A DNA stretch of 64,000 bases. Origin: Ottelia alismoides. Taxonomy: Eukaryota > Streptophyta > Magnoliopsida > Alismatales > Hydrocharitaceae. Below, piece after piece: positions 1-12,257 of this stretch. Within the stretch, counting starts at the first letter, position 1, and each line of letters starts with the position of its first letter. A model generated the notes under the pieces. The model was not told where the DNA came from. It ran no database searches and was given only the letters and a program-made list of their open reading frames with translations. A program made the position numbers and the translations under genes. The DNA lies in assembly GCA_037367405.1 (NCBI GenBank), contig JAZKJV010000092.1:1674001-1738000 (forward strand), in the 5' to 3' direction.

Positions 1-3000
1 AAATCAAACAAAAATATCTTTATACTCACAAAAATAAATTATAAATTTATAAAATAAGCCAAGAAAATAATAAAAGAGAATAAATAAATTAAAAATAAAA
101 TACCCAAAAATACATGTAAATACATACATATACACATTATTAAAATAAAACTATAATAAAACACCTCGAAAAATTCAATAAAAATCATAAACAAATACTA
201 GATGAAATAATACACATTTTTTATTTTATGAGAAAAAATTAATAAAATCATTTAGGGTGTCAAATAAATCAATCTTCCATCAGGTCCTCTATTTTGGCGT
301 TTAGCGGCTGAGGTGGACCAACCAGGTCCCTCCGCGAGTTGACTCCAGTCAACTTGACCTCCAGCCGCCCGATGTGACGCAGCCCGTCTCTTCGCCCATC
401 TTCTCCCATTTTTCCCGGACACACCATCCATCAATCGAGGATGCTTCCTTCACAAGAATTAATCCCTAATCATCCATGATGCCCGCCGATTCTTTGGATC
501 AACCTAATACTCTCTAGATCATGCAATAATCGCCGGTCAATAAGGCCACTCGCCAATGTTTATAAATAACAAGCTCCGCCTCCTTCCTCAGATTTGGCCA
601 CTTTTATTCCAACCTAAAGCCTAGATCTCGTCCCTGGATTGTTCCTCGTGACAGGGGGAGTAGCCCAGCGCCGTGACTCGGCCGGAGGGAGGAGATTTTG
701 ACGCGGCGGAGCTCCGGCGTCCGCCCTGCTCCCTAGAGGCCCCCAGGTATAAGAGCTGCCCTTTAATGCGTTTTTAGTTAGCTTTTGATGTTAGCATTTC
801 ATTCCAGTAGTTAGATTAGTGTTTAGTTAATCACCGTAGTTAGAAATCCAAAATTCGAAGTTCGCCGGAGCTCCGCTCCGGCGACTTCTTCATCGTGATT
901 CTCACTGTTTCCGCCCGCTATATGCACCCCAACTCGTTCCTCGTCGCCTTCTCCATCGAACGCCCACATTTGTTCAACCCAAGACCCTAGGTCTTGGCGA
1001 ATCGGGGCTCCTCCACCGCCGTTCGCCGGAGCCCCTCCGCCCACATCATTTTTGCGTTGCAGCTTCCAAACCTCGGGTCGAGGAGACAGCTCTCTCGCCC
1101 GTGGTTCTTCCTGTGCAGGGATATCGAAGAATCGAGCCCAAAAGGGCTCGCATTGAACCAGGAAGAGGTTCCTGGGGGCCCCTTTCTTCTCCGACCTCGC
1201 TCCATCGACTCGGACCCCCAGGAGCCATGAAAGTACCACCAGACGACGCGGGATGTCATTAGCTACGAGTAGAGCGCGTCAGAGGTGAGAAAGATGCCCG
1301 GAGGAGCCTGAGCTACCCGATCGAAGCTCGCCGGGGGCGAGCTTCCTCCTCGTTCTTCCAGGCATCTTCAGAACCGTCAGATCGAAGGGGTCGTCCCAGA
1401 TCCAGCAGGAGCCGTCTGATGGAGCATCGTACCCGCCGTCAGATCAGCGGGCCTGATCTAATCTCAGCGCTCCATCGACGAAGCGTCATCGGGCGTCAAG
1501 GAGGCGACGCGTGGCAAGTGAAGAGAGCTCCACCGTTGGATGCCACGCCTTGTTTAGGGGTAATTTTCACATCCAGCCCCCTTACTTTTTGTATTTATTA
1601 TTTAATGCCAAAAATAGAAGTTTCAGTTGTAAATAAAATGTATATTTTGCGGAAGGACCCCCGATGTTTCAAGATTTGCACTTTAGTCCTTCCGTGCCTC
1701 ACGTGCAGCAACCACGTGAGGCGCGTGAAAATTTGCATCTAAACCCTGCCAGGTTCCTGTATTTATTAAATGGTCCTGAAAATAAAAGTTAATGTGTATT
1801 TTTGTTGTAATTTTTGCATGTATTCCCCTGCCAACTATGTTATTTGCAAAAATACCCCTGCTAGGCCATTTAATTTTTGAAGGCTTTGTCTATTTATTTT
1901 ATGCTTCAGATTAAATTGAAAAATCTTGCAAAAATAGACTTAAGCTCCTGTTTGGTCATGCTTGAACGCCATATTTTTAGTTTTGCATTTTGTTGCATTT
2001 TTGCATTTATTAAAAATCAAAAACATGTCTTTTATTCCCTGTCTAACTTATAAAATCCCAAAAAAATATGAAAATGCCTCTAAAAATTTCAAAAAAATTA
2101 CCTATGGTGTATTTTGACCTATATTAGTGTCAGTCCAAAAATCCCTAAAAATCTCAAAAAGAAAACCTTAAAAATTCAAAAATACCCAAAAACTTCAAAA
2201 AAATATAAAAAATCAAAGTAAAATCAGAAAAATATAAACTCAGGCCCTATTTATGCTATATTTTATTATCGTTATTAGAAAATTAGGGTGGAAAATTTTT
2301 TAGGCTGTTAGCTATTTTTAATCTCTATTTTTGTGACAGTCAATACCTAGTCCACTGTTTGTTATCATTTAGCTATTTAAAAATACTAAAAATGTTTGCC
2401 AAAATACCCAAAAATCATAAAAACAGTAAAAAACCATGAAAATTCCAAAAAGACCCCTTTTCCTGAATTTTTGACTATTTTTTAAGTATTTTTGTGAATA
2501 TTCTAATACCCCCTTTATGTATATATATCTATATATCCTAAAAAAAAGAAAAAAAATATTATATATATGTAATTAGTTATATGTATTCTCATTAATCTTA
2601 ACATAAAAAAAAGAAAAAAATATATCTATATATTTATTTTATTATATTTATATATACCTATATATATATATATATATATATTACATGTATTATAAGCTAT
2701 ATACTTACCCTCTATGGGTATATATAATTAATATATTTGTATTATATACATTTATATATATATAATACTTAATTATTATATTTTAATAATATTAATAAAA
2801 AAAATCAAAAACCCACACAAGGATGACTGTGATTTACTTGTAGGCTGTTGCATTTTGTATTGCTCTCTGTGGTTCGACCTCTACATATTTGTCACTATAC
2901 ATTTTTATGGTAGAGTAAATAAAGATTAATTCACATTTATTTTTGAGCTTGACTGTTGTATTCTTTGGATTGTGGGTTAATTGCTGATTGACCCGGGTGT

Positions 3001-3078
3001 TCCATGAGTGGTCGCCTCAGCGACAACCTTTGTATTATTTATTCATGGCAACCCTTTTGGAATATGCCCGCGTTATCA
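1..3078 (+). repeat. 5' LTR, lacking its first ~1 kb
   Basis: The repeat matches 15584-18642 with an offset of 15583 over the first 1.7 kb, falling to 15564 at the end through small indels. It ends in CA at 3077-3078, just before the primer site. It is AT-rich except for a GC-rich block at about 290-1560 that surrounds the presumed transcription start. An AT microsatellite fills about 2517-2790. Small open frames in the GC-rich block recur in the right LTR but show no protein signature. Confidence 0.95.
561..568 (+). promoter_or_regulatory. LTR TATA box
   Basis: TATAAATA sits at the start of the GC-rich block and is the likely RNA polymerase II promoter of the element. The right LTR carries the same motif at 16144-16151. 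The start site is inferred to lie about 30 bp downstream. Confidence 0.55.
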
Positions 3079-3080
3079 GA

Positions 3081-3098
3081 TGGCGCCGTTGCCGGGGA
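3081..3098 (+). promoter_or_regulatory. Primer binding site for tRNA-Asp
   Basis: TGGCGCCGTTGCCGGGGA starts two bases after the LTR end and complements the 3' end of plant tRNA-Asp, the usual primer of Athila/Tat elements. It fixes the LTR boundary at 3078 and the direction of the element. Confidence 0.92.
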
Positions 3099-5418
3099 GC
3101 AATGAGCATAGCCAAATTGATTCTTGTCATCCTTGTATAAAAATTTTGATTCATTGAGCAGCTATTGTTTTATTCCTATTAATCACCATGCTTCATTTAT
3201 TCATTCACTGTGATTACTTTATCTGCTCTATTTGAGTGACTGAGTATGCTAATGCAATCTTTTTGTGACTTTGATGCGAGGGACCGCCATGCGAGGATGG
3301 CTTCCTAGGAGGCCAAGGCAGCCGAGCTTGGAGGAGGATGGTCTTCTCTTCTCATGACCATCTGGAGAGTGCACCAAAGCAGCAAAGAGAGGGGCATTAG
3401 ATAGGCTAGATACTTAGAACTATTTTTGTAATTCATGGTGAGAGAGAGACTATTTGGCATGTAATTAAACAGGACTCTACTCTTCACAATGAGGTCCAGT
3501 GCCCGGGTGATTGTTCACCTGGGGGCCTCATCGCAGCTTTTTCGAGTTTTCATCGCCTTCTTTTATTTTGTTTCCCGCAGTTTTGAGCTTTCCGCCTTTC
3601 TTTTACTTTGTTTTGTGTGCTTGGAGCCCCTAGATATAGGTTGCTTGACTCGGTAGCTAGGTCCAAACATAAATAAGAATGCATGTTCCTATAGTCTACT
3701 TCGATTGGATCTAGTCAAACTCAAACAAGTTGTAAATTTGTCTCTTAGCCCTCTGTGTCGTAGCGAACCCTGTAAAGCGCTTTCTCCTACCCTCAATTTG
3801 TTGAGCAGAGGAGGGGTGAGCCAAGACCGGACTCTCTTGGGCTAGAGACAAATAAGCAACTTATGGTTCTTCACGCTAATAGCAGCTTATGTTTAGGACA
3901 ATTTTGTGCCTTGCATACCGACATGTAGATAGGTTTAAAAATTCTGTTTTGCATACCACATGGAGAGAGTTGGGATGCACTGTAAGTCTTCTAACTCAGC
4001 ATGCATCATTCGGTTCAATGATGAGATTTCCATCATGGAACCACTTGCACGGCTTTTCCGCTATCTCCCTCTGATTTTGAGCACCTAGGACTTAAATGAA
4101 AATCTACAAAAACGTTAGGTGCTGGTATGAAAACAGATCCAAAAAAAGTGAAAACCAAAAAAAAATTAAAACCAGGGGACTGCTAAATAAACTTTGACCT
4201 TAATTAAAATCTGTAATGGACTATCATTGTACCGGGTTCATAAAGCCCTCATTGTTTTCAAGTACATTGGAGGGGGACCAAAACCCTACTCCCTTGAGCG
4301 AGTGCGACCCCTAAGGATAGAAAGCCCAAAACCCAGTCTGCAACTGCCTTGTGTATCGCCTGGATTTCCGAAGTAATGGCGCTTCTATCGTACGTAGGCG
4401 AGTAGGACTTGGTCACCAATGGTGACTCTCTGTTGTGAGAGCATCGACCCTGTCCGAAGTATTGAGCATAGGCCACGCCTTCACGGGGGTGTCTGTCTCA
4501 TCGTCCTGCGTCCGAGTAGGTTCTTGCACGCTCACGGGTGATTCCGTTGCGAGCGAGAACCGAAGTATTGGTTTCGCCTATCGGCTTCCTCTCTCTTTTC
4601 TTTGGCTGAGTAGGGATCCAGGAAGGGTTACAAGGACTCCAAAAAGTACAGACTACAGGTTACACAGGAGGAGGACAAGTACGGGATACTCTTCTGGCAG
4701 TACTCTCTCTCCTATAGGGTAGCGTACTAAGGACTTGTTATAAGATATGCCTGAAAATCACAACTCTAAAAATGAAAAGACAATAAATAGCCGAGCTTTC
4801 ACGGCTTCACATGGCGTGAGTTGGTGAACCCGATTTTGTCTTGTGTTTGTATGGATCTAGATTAAGGTTCAAAGATCAAAGTCCTGCGCCTTTGCGCAAA
4901 TTTTGTTATGTCTTCCTTTGACCACCCCGCTCAACCGAGCCTTTCTACTATTTTACACTCCTTTTGTTCCTCGTTGACCATCGTATCATTCTTCCAAAAT
5001 CCGGCATTCTCTTGTGCTTCGCGAAGTTGATCCATGGATGGTTTTGTCGAGACCATGCCGACACCTACATCGATTCCATGGACTCAACCTCGCCAATAAT
5101 TTCGAGGCGATTCCCGAGAACCCGATCCGGACTTTGCGGATCGATCTCCAGACTCCTCGTTTTCTACCTTTCTCTTGGCCACCCAATAAACCGGGATCAC
5201 TTTTGTCCCGCTATCGTCGTTGTGAATGGGAGTCGATTACAGTCTACATCAGTTTTCCATTCACAACATGCTGGGGTTGACCTGAATTCCAGCTTCATCA
5301 CGGCAGTTGAGCATTAATTGCAAGTGATCTGATTCGGACCATCTCATTATGCAGACAGAAGACAGTGCGAGCTCTGGAGACTACTCCGGAGTTCATTTCG
5401 TCCGACTCAGACCCTGAC
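3099..5418 (+). other. Retrotransposon leader, non-coding
   Basis: This 2.3 kb lies between the primer site and the first in-frame gag ATG. Only short unrelated open frames are present, none with a recognisable domain. Long untranslated leaders are common in Athila-type elements. A packaging signal would be expected here, but I could not pick one out. Confidence 0.7.
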
Positions 5419-8007
5419 ATGGCGCCAGGAGGAAAGGGCAAGGGTCAGCAGCCACCACCAGAGGGACAGGTGCCAGATCAGAACCAAGTCAATGCACAGT
5501 TGCTGGCATCTATCCAGGCCATACAGCAGCAGCTGACTGAGCAGGCCCTTACACAGACTGCTTTCCAGGATATGTTGAATGATGTGATAAACCGCAATGA
5601 CGGAGGAGGAGGCCGAGGCAGAGGAGGCAGGGGAGGAGGAGGTGGAGGTGGAGAAGGTGGTGATGACCCCAATGATGATCCTGAATTCCCACCACCGCCG
5701 AAACCGACACTCAAAGAAACATACAATCCGGGAGACAGCCAGATGACCGAGTGGATTCTCATTCCACCGGTACACGCTCACTTTGAGCTAAATCCCCAAT
5801 TCATAGCCCTTCTCCCTGCATTCCATGGCAACACCAATGAAGAGCCATACATTCACCTGCAGCAATTCTCCCGCATTTGCCGCACCACCCACTACCCGAA
5901 TGTCCCCCTGGACATTGTCAAGATGACGGCTTTCCCCTTCAATCTACAGGATAAGGCCCTCTATTGGGTCAATCACATGGGAAAGGTTGTGACGACCTGG
6001 GAGGAGTTGAAATCTGCCTTCCTGCACAAGTACTACCCTCTCGGTCGGCTCAACCAAATGCGAGCTCGTATTAGCAATTTCTCCCAAGGAGCACATGAGT
6101 CCGTACATGAGGCTTGGGAGAGATTCACTGATCTGCAGGAGAAGTGTCCCCACCACGAGATCCCTAAGACCAGCCTGGTCCAGCATTTCTTCGGGGGACT
6201 CAATATTGAAAGTCAAAGGCTCGTGGACGCAGCATGTGGGGGATCCCATTTCAACAAGGATGAAGATGTTGTATGGCAGATTTTCGAAGAAATGGCCGAA
6301 GGAGAGGCCGCCCTCTCTTCATCCAAGGCGTACCAGAAGCATCCCCAGATCCTCCAGAAACAAGTTCACATGGCTGCATCCAAGGAAGCAGAGAGAGATG
6401 AGAGCTCCAACCTCAGCATCATTGGGGGCCATCTCTCTAAAGTTGATATCATTGAGAAGCGATCACAGGACCTTGAGAAACTCGCTGTGATCGAGAAGAG
6501 GACCCAGAACCTGGATAAACTCGATCAGATCAATAAGAACCTAGAGTTGTTGGTCGGTGCGATCAACTCTGTCCAGTCGGCTACACCATCAGACGCTCCC
6601 GCTGAGAGGAAGGACGAGCTGCAACCGCAGCATCAGCCTCAGCCGAGCCAGCAGCCACCGGCAGTCCAGCACGTGTACTACGTGCAGGCGCCCGACCAGG
6701 GCCCACCGCAGCAGCAGATGGTCGTTTACCAGCCAGAGTTCCTTTCCATTCCTGATCCAGTTTTCCCACCACCACCCCTAATCCAAGAAGTTAACGGGGT
6801 ATGGACGAATGATGCACAGCCGACCCGTCCTCAGGGACAACTCCAGGGTCAGCAATTTGCCAACCGGCAGTACCACCAACCTCAGGGTGGTCGTTTTGGT
6901 TAAACCTCTCAACCTCACCAACAACACCAGCAGCCTCCTCAGTTCGCACACCAATGGAGGCAGAACTTTCCGTACCAGCAGCAGCCGTAGTATCGCCACC
7001 CACAACCGTATCACCAGTATGCGGCTGCTCAGCCTCAACCATACCAGCAGTATCCACCTCCGTCCTACCAGCAACTTCAACTTCCTGCTCCACCACAGCA
7101 ACACCACCAGCAGCCTCCCCACTCATCTAACCAACAGCAGTGTGGTCTGCACGCTGCATCTTCTGATGTGCCCCCAGCTAATCCCACCATGGAGTGTCTA
7201 GCCCAGCTTGTTCAAGGGCTAGCGGAGATGACCAAGCGGCTTGATGACCTGACCGCCACTCGCACTACCATTCCGGCGCAGGTCGAAGCCAACCCCAACA
7301 ATTTCAAGAAGAAGGAGCAGGTAGAATGTGATGTCCAGTCCGCGTGTGATAATGATATTACTGTTTATTCTAATGCTGTTACTCTCGGGAGCGGTAGGGC
7401 CTTGCCTCCGCCTGCTACCAGATGTGGGGTGAATAAAGAAACAGGTGGATCGTCATCTTCCGCATCAGCCGTGCCAACTCCAGGGGCGGGTGAGGAGGAA
7501 GAGGAAGGAGAAGCCAGTCCAGCCGTCGTGCCATGTCATCATCCTCAGCCAAAAACACAAAAAAATCAGCAAAAACAAAAACAACAAAAAGAAGCATGTA
7601 GCAGAAGTGAAGCCGCGCCAGCTTTGGAGGAGCCGCCAGCAGCAGCCGATCCCTTGCCAGCCGATGGAGCCGATGCTACCCTTTTTGATCGCCCAGCAGC
7701 ACCAGCATATTCAGATCCAGCTTGTACTCCTTTTTGTAGTCCGGATGTACAACATTCTGTGGGCAATGATTTTGATGTAAATAAGAACTCTAATTTTCCT
7801 GCCAGTAATGTGAATATTCCTTTTCCGCATGCAATACAAAAATCCAAAAAAATTGCAAAAAGAAAAAATGCATTGTCTGATCCAGGTGTCGTGGACATCT
7901 TGGATAAATTGACTGTTGAGATTCCCTTGCTGAAGGCCGTGGAATACATGTCAGCTGTGAAGAAAGGACTGAAAGAGGCATGTACTAACAGGCGTCGCCC
8001 AGCGTAA
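5419..8007 (+). pseudogene. gag: Athila-type gag, interrupted by stops
   Basis: Gag is the structural capsid protein that packages the element RNA. The frame is open upstream from 5365, but the first in-frame ATG is at 5419. A glycine-rich stretch lies near 5600-5660. The capsid core at about 5700-6310 has the Athila-like pattern of a W-E-E-L step, K-Y-Y-P, an H-E-A-W-E-R-F motif, C-P-H-H and an A-A-C-G-G-x-H segment. A Gln/Pro-rich tail follows. In-frame stops occur at 6901 (TAA), 6988 (TAG) and 8005 (TAA), yet the same frame keeps good composition between and after them. No CCHC zinc knuckle was found. The copy should not make full-length Gag. Confidence 0.88.
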
Positions 8008-8589
8008 GATAACAGACGCCGAGAGGTAGAAAAGCACGTTCTATCCATGGCCACAGTTGCAGCTATCACCAACCTCCCCCAGAAAAAGCAAGATACAGGA
8101 GCACCTCTGATCAGTTGTGTGATTTTCGATCAGGTCTTCGAGCGTACTCTTCTTGACAGTGGTTCTTCCATCAACCTTCTGCCCTCGTCCATAATGCAAG
8201 AATTCGGGCTGGGACCGCTCAAGCAGACACGAATGATCCTTCAGTTCGCTGACCGATCCGTTAAGCGGCCCCGAGGTTGGTTGGAAGACGTGATAGTTAC
8301 CGTGCAGGAGATGAAATTCCCAGCTGACTTTGTAGTCCTTGATATGGACTCTCCTGCACCACTGCTCCAGACTCCTATCATCCTTGGCAGACCATTTCTC
8401 CGTACTTCAGGTGCCGTGGTTGATTACGGGTCTGGAAAGATCACTTTCATCTCGAACGCCCAGCAAATCACAATCAATATGAACAAGGAGCAGAATGTCA
8501 CAACTGATGAGAGTCAAGCAGCATCAGAAGCAGACTGTGATTTTATTGCAGAAATCAGAGATTCAGAGTTGTCGCTGGACGATCCATGA
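8008..8589 (+). pseudogene. pro: Retroviral-type aspartic protease segment
   Basis: This domain cleaves the element polyprotein. It continues the gag frame after the 8005 stop. The catalytic D-S-G-S motif starts with GAC at 8155-8157, followed by the N-L-L-P step of plant Ty3 proteases. The second half contains the I-I-L-G-R-P-F-L flap-side motif near 8380-8403. The segment ends at a TGA at 8587-8589, beyond which the same frame continues into reverse transcriptase. The domain looks intact, but both flanking stops separate it from Gag and Pol. Confidence 0.88.
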
Positions 8590-11500
8590 ACCCGAGAAAT
8601 CCTCACTCTTGAGGAGGACTTGGAAAGCACAGTCAGCATATGCTCCGATGATTTGTGGGAGACAGATTCTCAGATGCAGGCGCATCTTCTTGAGCATTCA
8701 CTCCAGACCGAACATGATCAGCTCACCGCAGAACCGTTCGGTACATCACTGGGATCTCAACAGGATGTAGAGGATGGTAACAGTCTCAAGGTACATCCCA
8801 CCACCAGCATGGTATCTGAAGTAACAGATAAAGTGGACAGAACAAAACCAGAACTCAAGCCACTTCCTGCAGGCCTGAAGTATGCTTTCCTTGCGGGTGA
8901 AGAACACATGTATCCGGTCATCATCAGTAGCAGGCTGAATCCGGATCAAGAATCTCGACTTTTCGAGGTTCTAGAAAAGAACCGCAAGGCACTTGGTTGG
9001 AGCGTATCAGACCTCCGAGGGATAAATCCAGCTCTGTGCTCACACCATATCTATCTAGAAGATGATGCCAAGCCGTCCCGCGAATTTCAGAGAAGGCTGA
9101 ACCCTAACCTTCGGGACGTGGTCATGAAAGAAATCACAAAATGGTGTGATGCAGGCTTCATCTATCCCATATCCGATTCAAAATGGGTAAGCCCCTTGCA
9201 CGTAGTTCCCAAGAAATCCGGACTTACCGTGGTCACAAATGAAAAAGGAGAGGAAATTTCTACTCGGGTACCGACCTCCTGGCGGGTGTGTGTTGACTAC
9301 CGCCGTCTTAATGCAGCAACCAAGAAGGACCACTTTCCCTTGCCATTTATTGACCAAGTCTTGGAGAGATTAGCAGGCAAGGAGTTCTTCTGCTTTCTGG
9401 ATGGGTATTCCGGGTACAATCAAGTGACGATCGCCCCTGAGGATCAAGAGAAGACTACCTTCACTTGCCCGTTCGGTACCTACGCTTTCAAGAGGATGCC
9501 CTTTGGATTATGCAATGCACTCGCAACCTTCCAAAGATGCATGCTAGCTGTATTCGCCGAGATGGTAGGCAGTTTTCTCGAGGTGTTCATGGATGATTTC
9601 TCTGTCTATGGTGATAGTTTCGATTCTTGCCTCGAGCACCTAGACAGAGTGCTTCAGAAATGCCGGGAAGTCAATTTGGTGCTCTCATGGGAAAAGAGCC
9701 ACTATATGGTCACAGAAGGTATTGTGCTGGGCCATGTCGTTTCCAAACGTGGCATGGAAGTCGACCCAGCCAAGGTGGATGTCATTTCAAACCTTCAGCC
9801 ACCTCAATCAGTAAAGAATGTGAGGTCATTCCTGGGGCATGTGGGATTTTACAGACGATTTATCAAGGATTTCAGCCGCATTGCCCGACCTCTGACAGAA
9901 CTCTTGTGCAAGGAGACGGAGTTCATTGTTGATCAGCCGGTTCTCCTTGCTTTCAATCAATTGAAGGAGCTTATCACTCAGGCTCCGATCTTACAGCCTC
10001 CCTACTGGACTCTTGCATTTGAGATAATGACCGATGCGTCAGATTTTGCAGTCGGAGCTGTTCTTGGACAGAGGAAAGACAAGGCGCCCTATGCCATTCA
10101 TTATGCCAGCAGAACATTAGATGAAGCTCAAAGAAATTATACAGTGACAGAGAAAGAACTGCTGGCTGTGGTTTTCGCCTTAGAGAAGTTCAGATCCTAT
10201 TTGTTGGGGTCGAAGGTCACAATTTTCACGGACCACTCTGCTATTCGGTACCTACAGCAGAAGAAGGATGCCAAGCCCAGACTGATTCGTTGGATCCTTC
10301 TCCTCCAGGAATTCGATCTGGAAATCAAAGACAAACCTGGAGTTCAGAATGTGGTAGCAGATCACCTCTCCAGAATTGAGCAGCATGAGCCTCCTGTGAG
10401 CAATGCACCTATCACAGAAACCTTCCCTGACGAAGCTATCTTAGCTGTGGATGCTCTCCCTTGGTATGCTGACATTGTCAATTACCTCGCCTCGGGGGTA
10501 ATACCTTCGGATTGGACGAAGAATCAGAAGAACAAATTCATGTCGACCATCCGCTTCTACCAGTGGGAAGATCCTCTCCTATTCAGAGAAGGGGCAGATT
10601 GCATTTGGCGCAGGTGCATTCCTCAGATGGAGCAATCTAGTGTCCTCGAGCATTGTCATTCGCTCGAATCTGGTGGGCACCATTCTGGAGATCGTACGGC
10701 AGCAAAAGTATTGCAGTGTGGCCTCTGGTGGCCCACATTATTCAAGGATGCAGCAGACTTTGTTAAAAGATGTATTGACTGTCAGCGACTGAAAGGTACG
10801 CTCACTGCCAAAGATTCAATGCCTCTGAAAATTATTCAGATAGCCGACGTCTTCGATGCATGGGGCATTGACTTCATGGGACCTTTCCCTAACAGTCAAG
10901 GTTTTGAGCACATCTTTCTTGCCGTAGATTACGTGAGTCGTTGGGTTGAAGCTATCCCCGCCCGAGCCGCCGACAGCAAAACAGTTTGCCAGTTTCTGAA
11001 GAAGAACATCATTTCGCGGTTTGGGATACCAAAGATTCTCATCTCAGACGGGGGTAGCCATTTCATCAACAAAGAGGTCAAGAAGTTAACGAAGGAGTAC
11101 GGCATCGATCACCGTGTCGCGTCTCCTTATCATCCGCAGACCAATGGCATGGCGGAGTTATCCAATAGAGAAATCAAGACCATATTGCAGAAACTTGTTA
11201 AGCCAAACAGAAAAGACTGGTCTCAACTCTTGGACTCAGCGCTTTGGGCTTACCGTACGGCCTACAAGTCTCCCTTGGGCATGTCGCCCTACCGTCTTGT
11301 ATATGGAAAACCATGCCATCTGCCCGTGGAATTAATTCACAAATCTCTTTGGGCAATTAGTAATTGTAACTTGGACTCACGAAAAGGTGGTCAGAAGAGA
11401 AAAGACGATCTGAACAGGCTCTTGGAATTCCGAGACTGCGCATACGATAACACCTTGATGTACAAGGAGAAGGTGAAACGCTGGCATGACCGGCACATCA

Positions 11501-11820
11501 GACGAAAGACCTTCGACGTTGGGCAGAAAGTGTGGTTGTTTGATGCAAAGTTGCGGATATTCCCAGGTAAATTAAAAAGTAAGTGGACAGGGCCATTCCG
11601 AGTATGTGAAGTGCGTGACAACGGAAGCATTGCGATATCAGAATTGTCCCCTGACGCACAGTCCTTCGTCGTCAACGGCCAACTACTGAAGCCTTACTTG
11701 GAACCCGATGCATTCTTGGCCATTGTTGACTCTATTCAACTAGTACACCACGATGACACCTACACAGCACCTGCAGCACCAAAAGATTCAGACGATGTAC
11801 TCCAACCACTATTTCTTTGA
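8590..11820 (+). pseudogene. pol: Athila-type reverse transcriptase, RNase H and integrase
   Basis: This is the replication part of the element: it copies RNA to DNA and inserts the DNA. It is open for over 1000 codons after the TGA at 8587. RT spans about 8860-9650 with F-M-D-D at 9586-9597. RNase H starts with T-D-A-S at 10030-10041. The integrase HHCC zinc finger covers about 10651-10782. The integrase catalytic residues are Asp at 10870, Asp at 11047 and Glu at 11155, a D(58)D(35)E spacing. The A-E-L-S-N-R-E-I-K context is typical of Athila. No stop lies inside, so the enzyme domains look intact; the fault is upstream. Gag, protease and pol share one frame, as in single-polyprotein Athila relatives. 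Confidence 0.93.
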
Positions 11821-11897
11821 TTTTCTTCTTTTCTTCTTTTCTTCTTTTCCTTTTCTATTTTCTTTTTCTAAAAGGTGCCGCCTTTGTAGATAGTTTT

Positions 11898-12257
11898 CTA
11901 TACTTAGGACGTACTTTGTCCTAAGTATAGGGGGATGTGCACCTAGAGTTTTTGATTTCGATCCGATCTTCTCCATTGTCTCCTCTTCTTGTCTATACTT
12001 AGGAGTATCTTACCCTAAGTATAGGGGGAGACGATCTGAGCACGATCAGTATATTCCCACCCTTGACCCTCCCCGCTTTTTGTACAGTCTGCTATACCTA
12101 GGATTCTTTGATCCTAAGTATAGGGGGGACGGTTAACTTCTCATTCATTCATTCCTCTTATATTTATTCTTTAGATCTGTCTATACTCAGTATGAGTTAT
12201 GTCTGTGCTTTTTCCTTTCGATCTATGAGGACATAGCTCAAACTAAGTATAGGGGGG
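11898..12257 (+). repeat. Four hairpins each followed by a polypurine run
   Basis: Just after pol lie four inverted repeats whose right arm always ends CTAAGTATAG and runs straight into five or six Gs. Arms: 11898-11910/11918-11930 (13 bp, perfect); 11993-12003/12014-12024 (11 bp, perfect); 12092-12104/12111-12123 (13 bp, one G-T pair); 12181-12203/12230-12252 (23 bp, a few mismatches). G runs: 11930-11934, 12024-12028, 12123-12128 and 12252-12257. The tail AAGTATAGGGGGG equals the true polypurine tract at 14553-14565. They may be extra plus-strand priming sites, RNA structures, or relics of duplicated 3' ends. Confidence 0.85.

Noticed and set aside
823..1239. Open frames on both strands in the GC-rich part of the LTR, repeated at 16406-16822
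   Set aside because: They are identical by LTR duplication, lack any domain, overlap each other on both strands and lie over the LTR promoter region.
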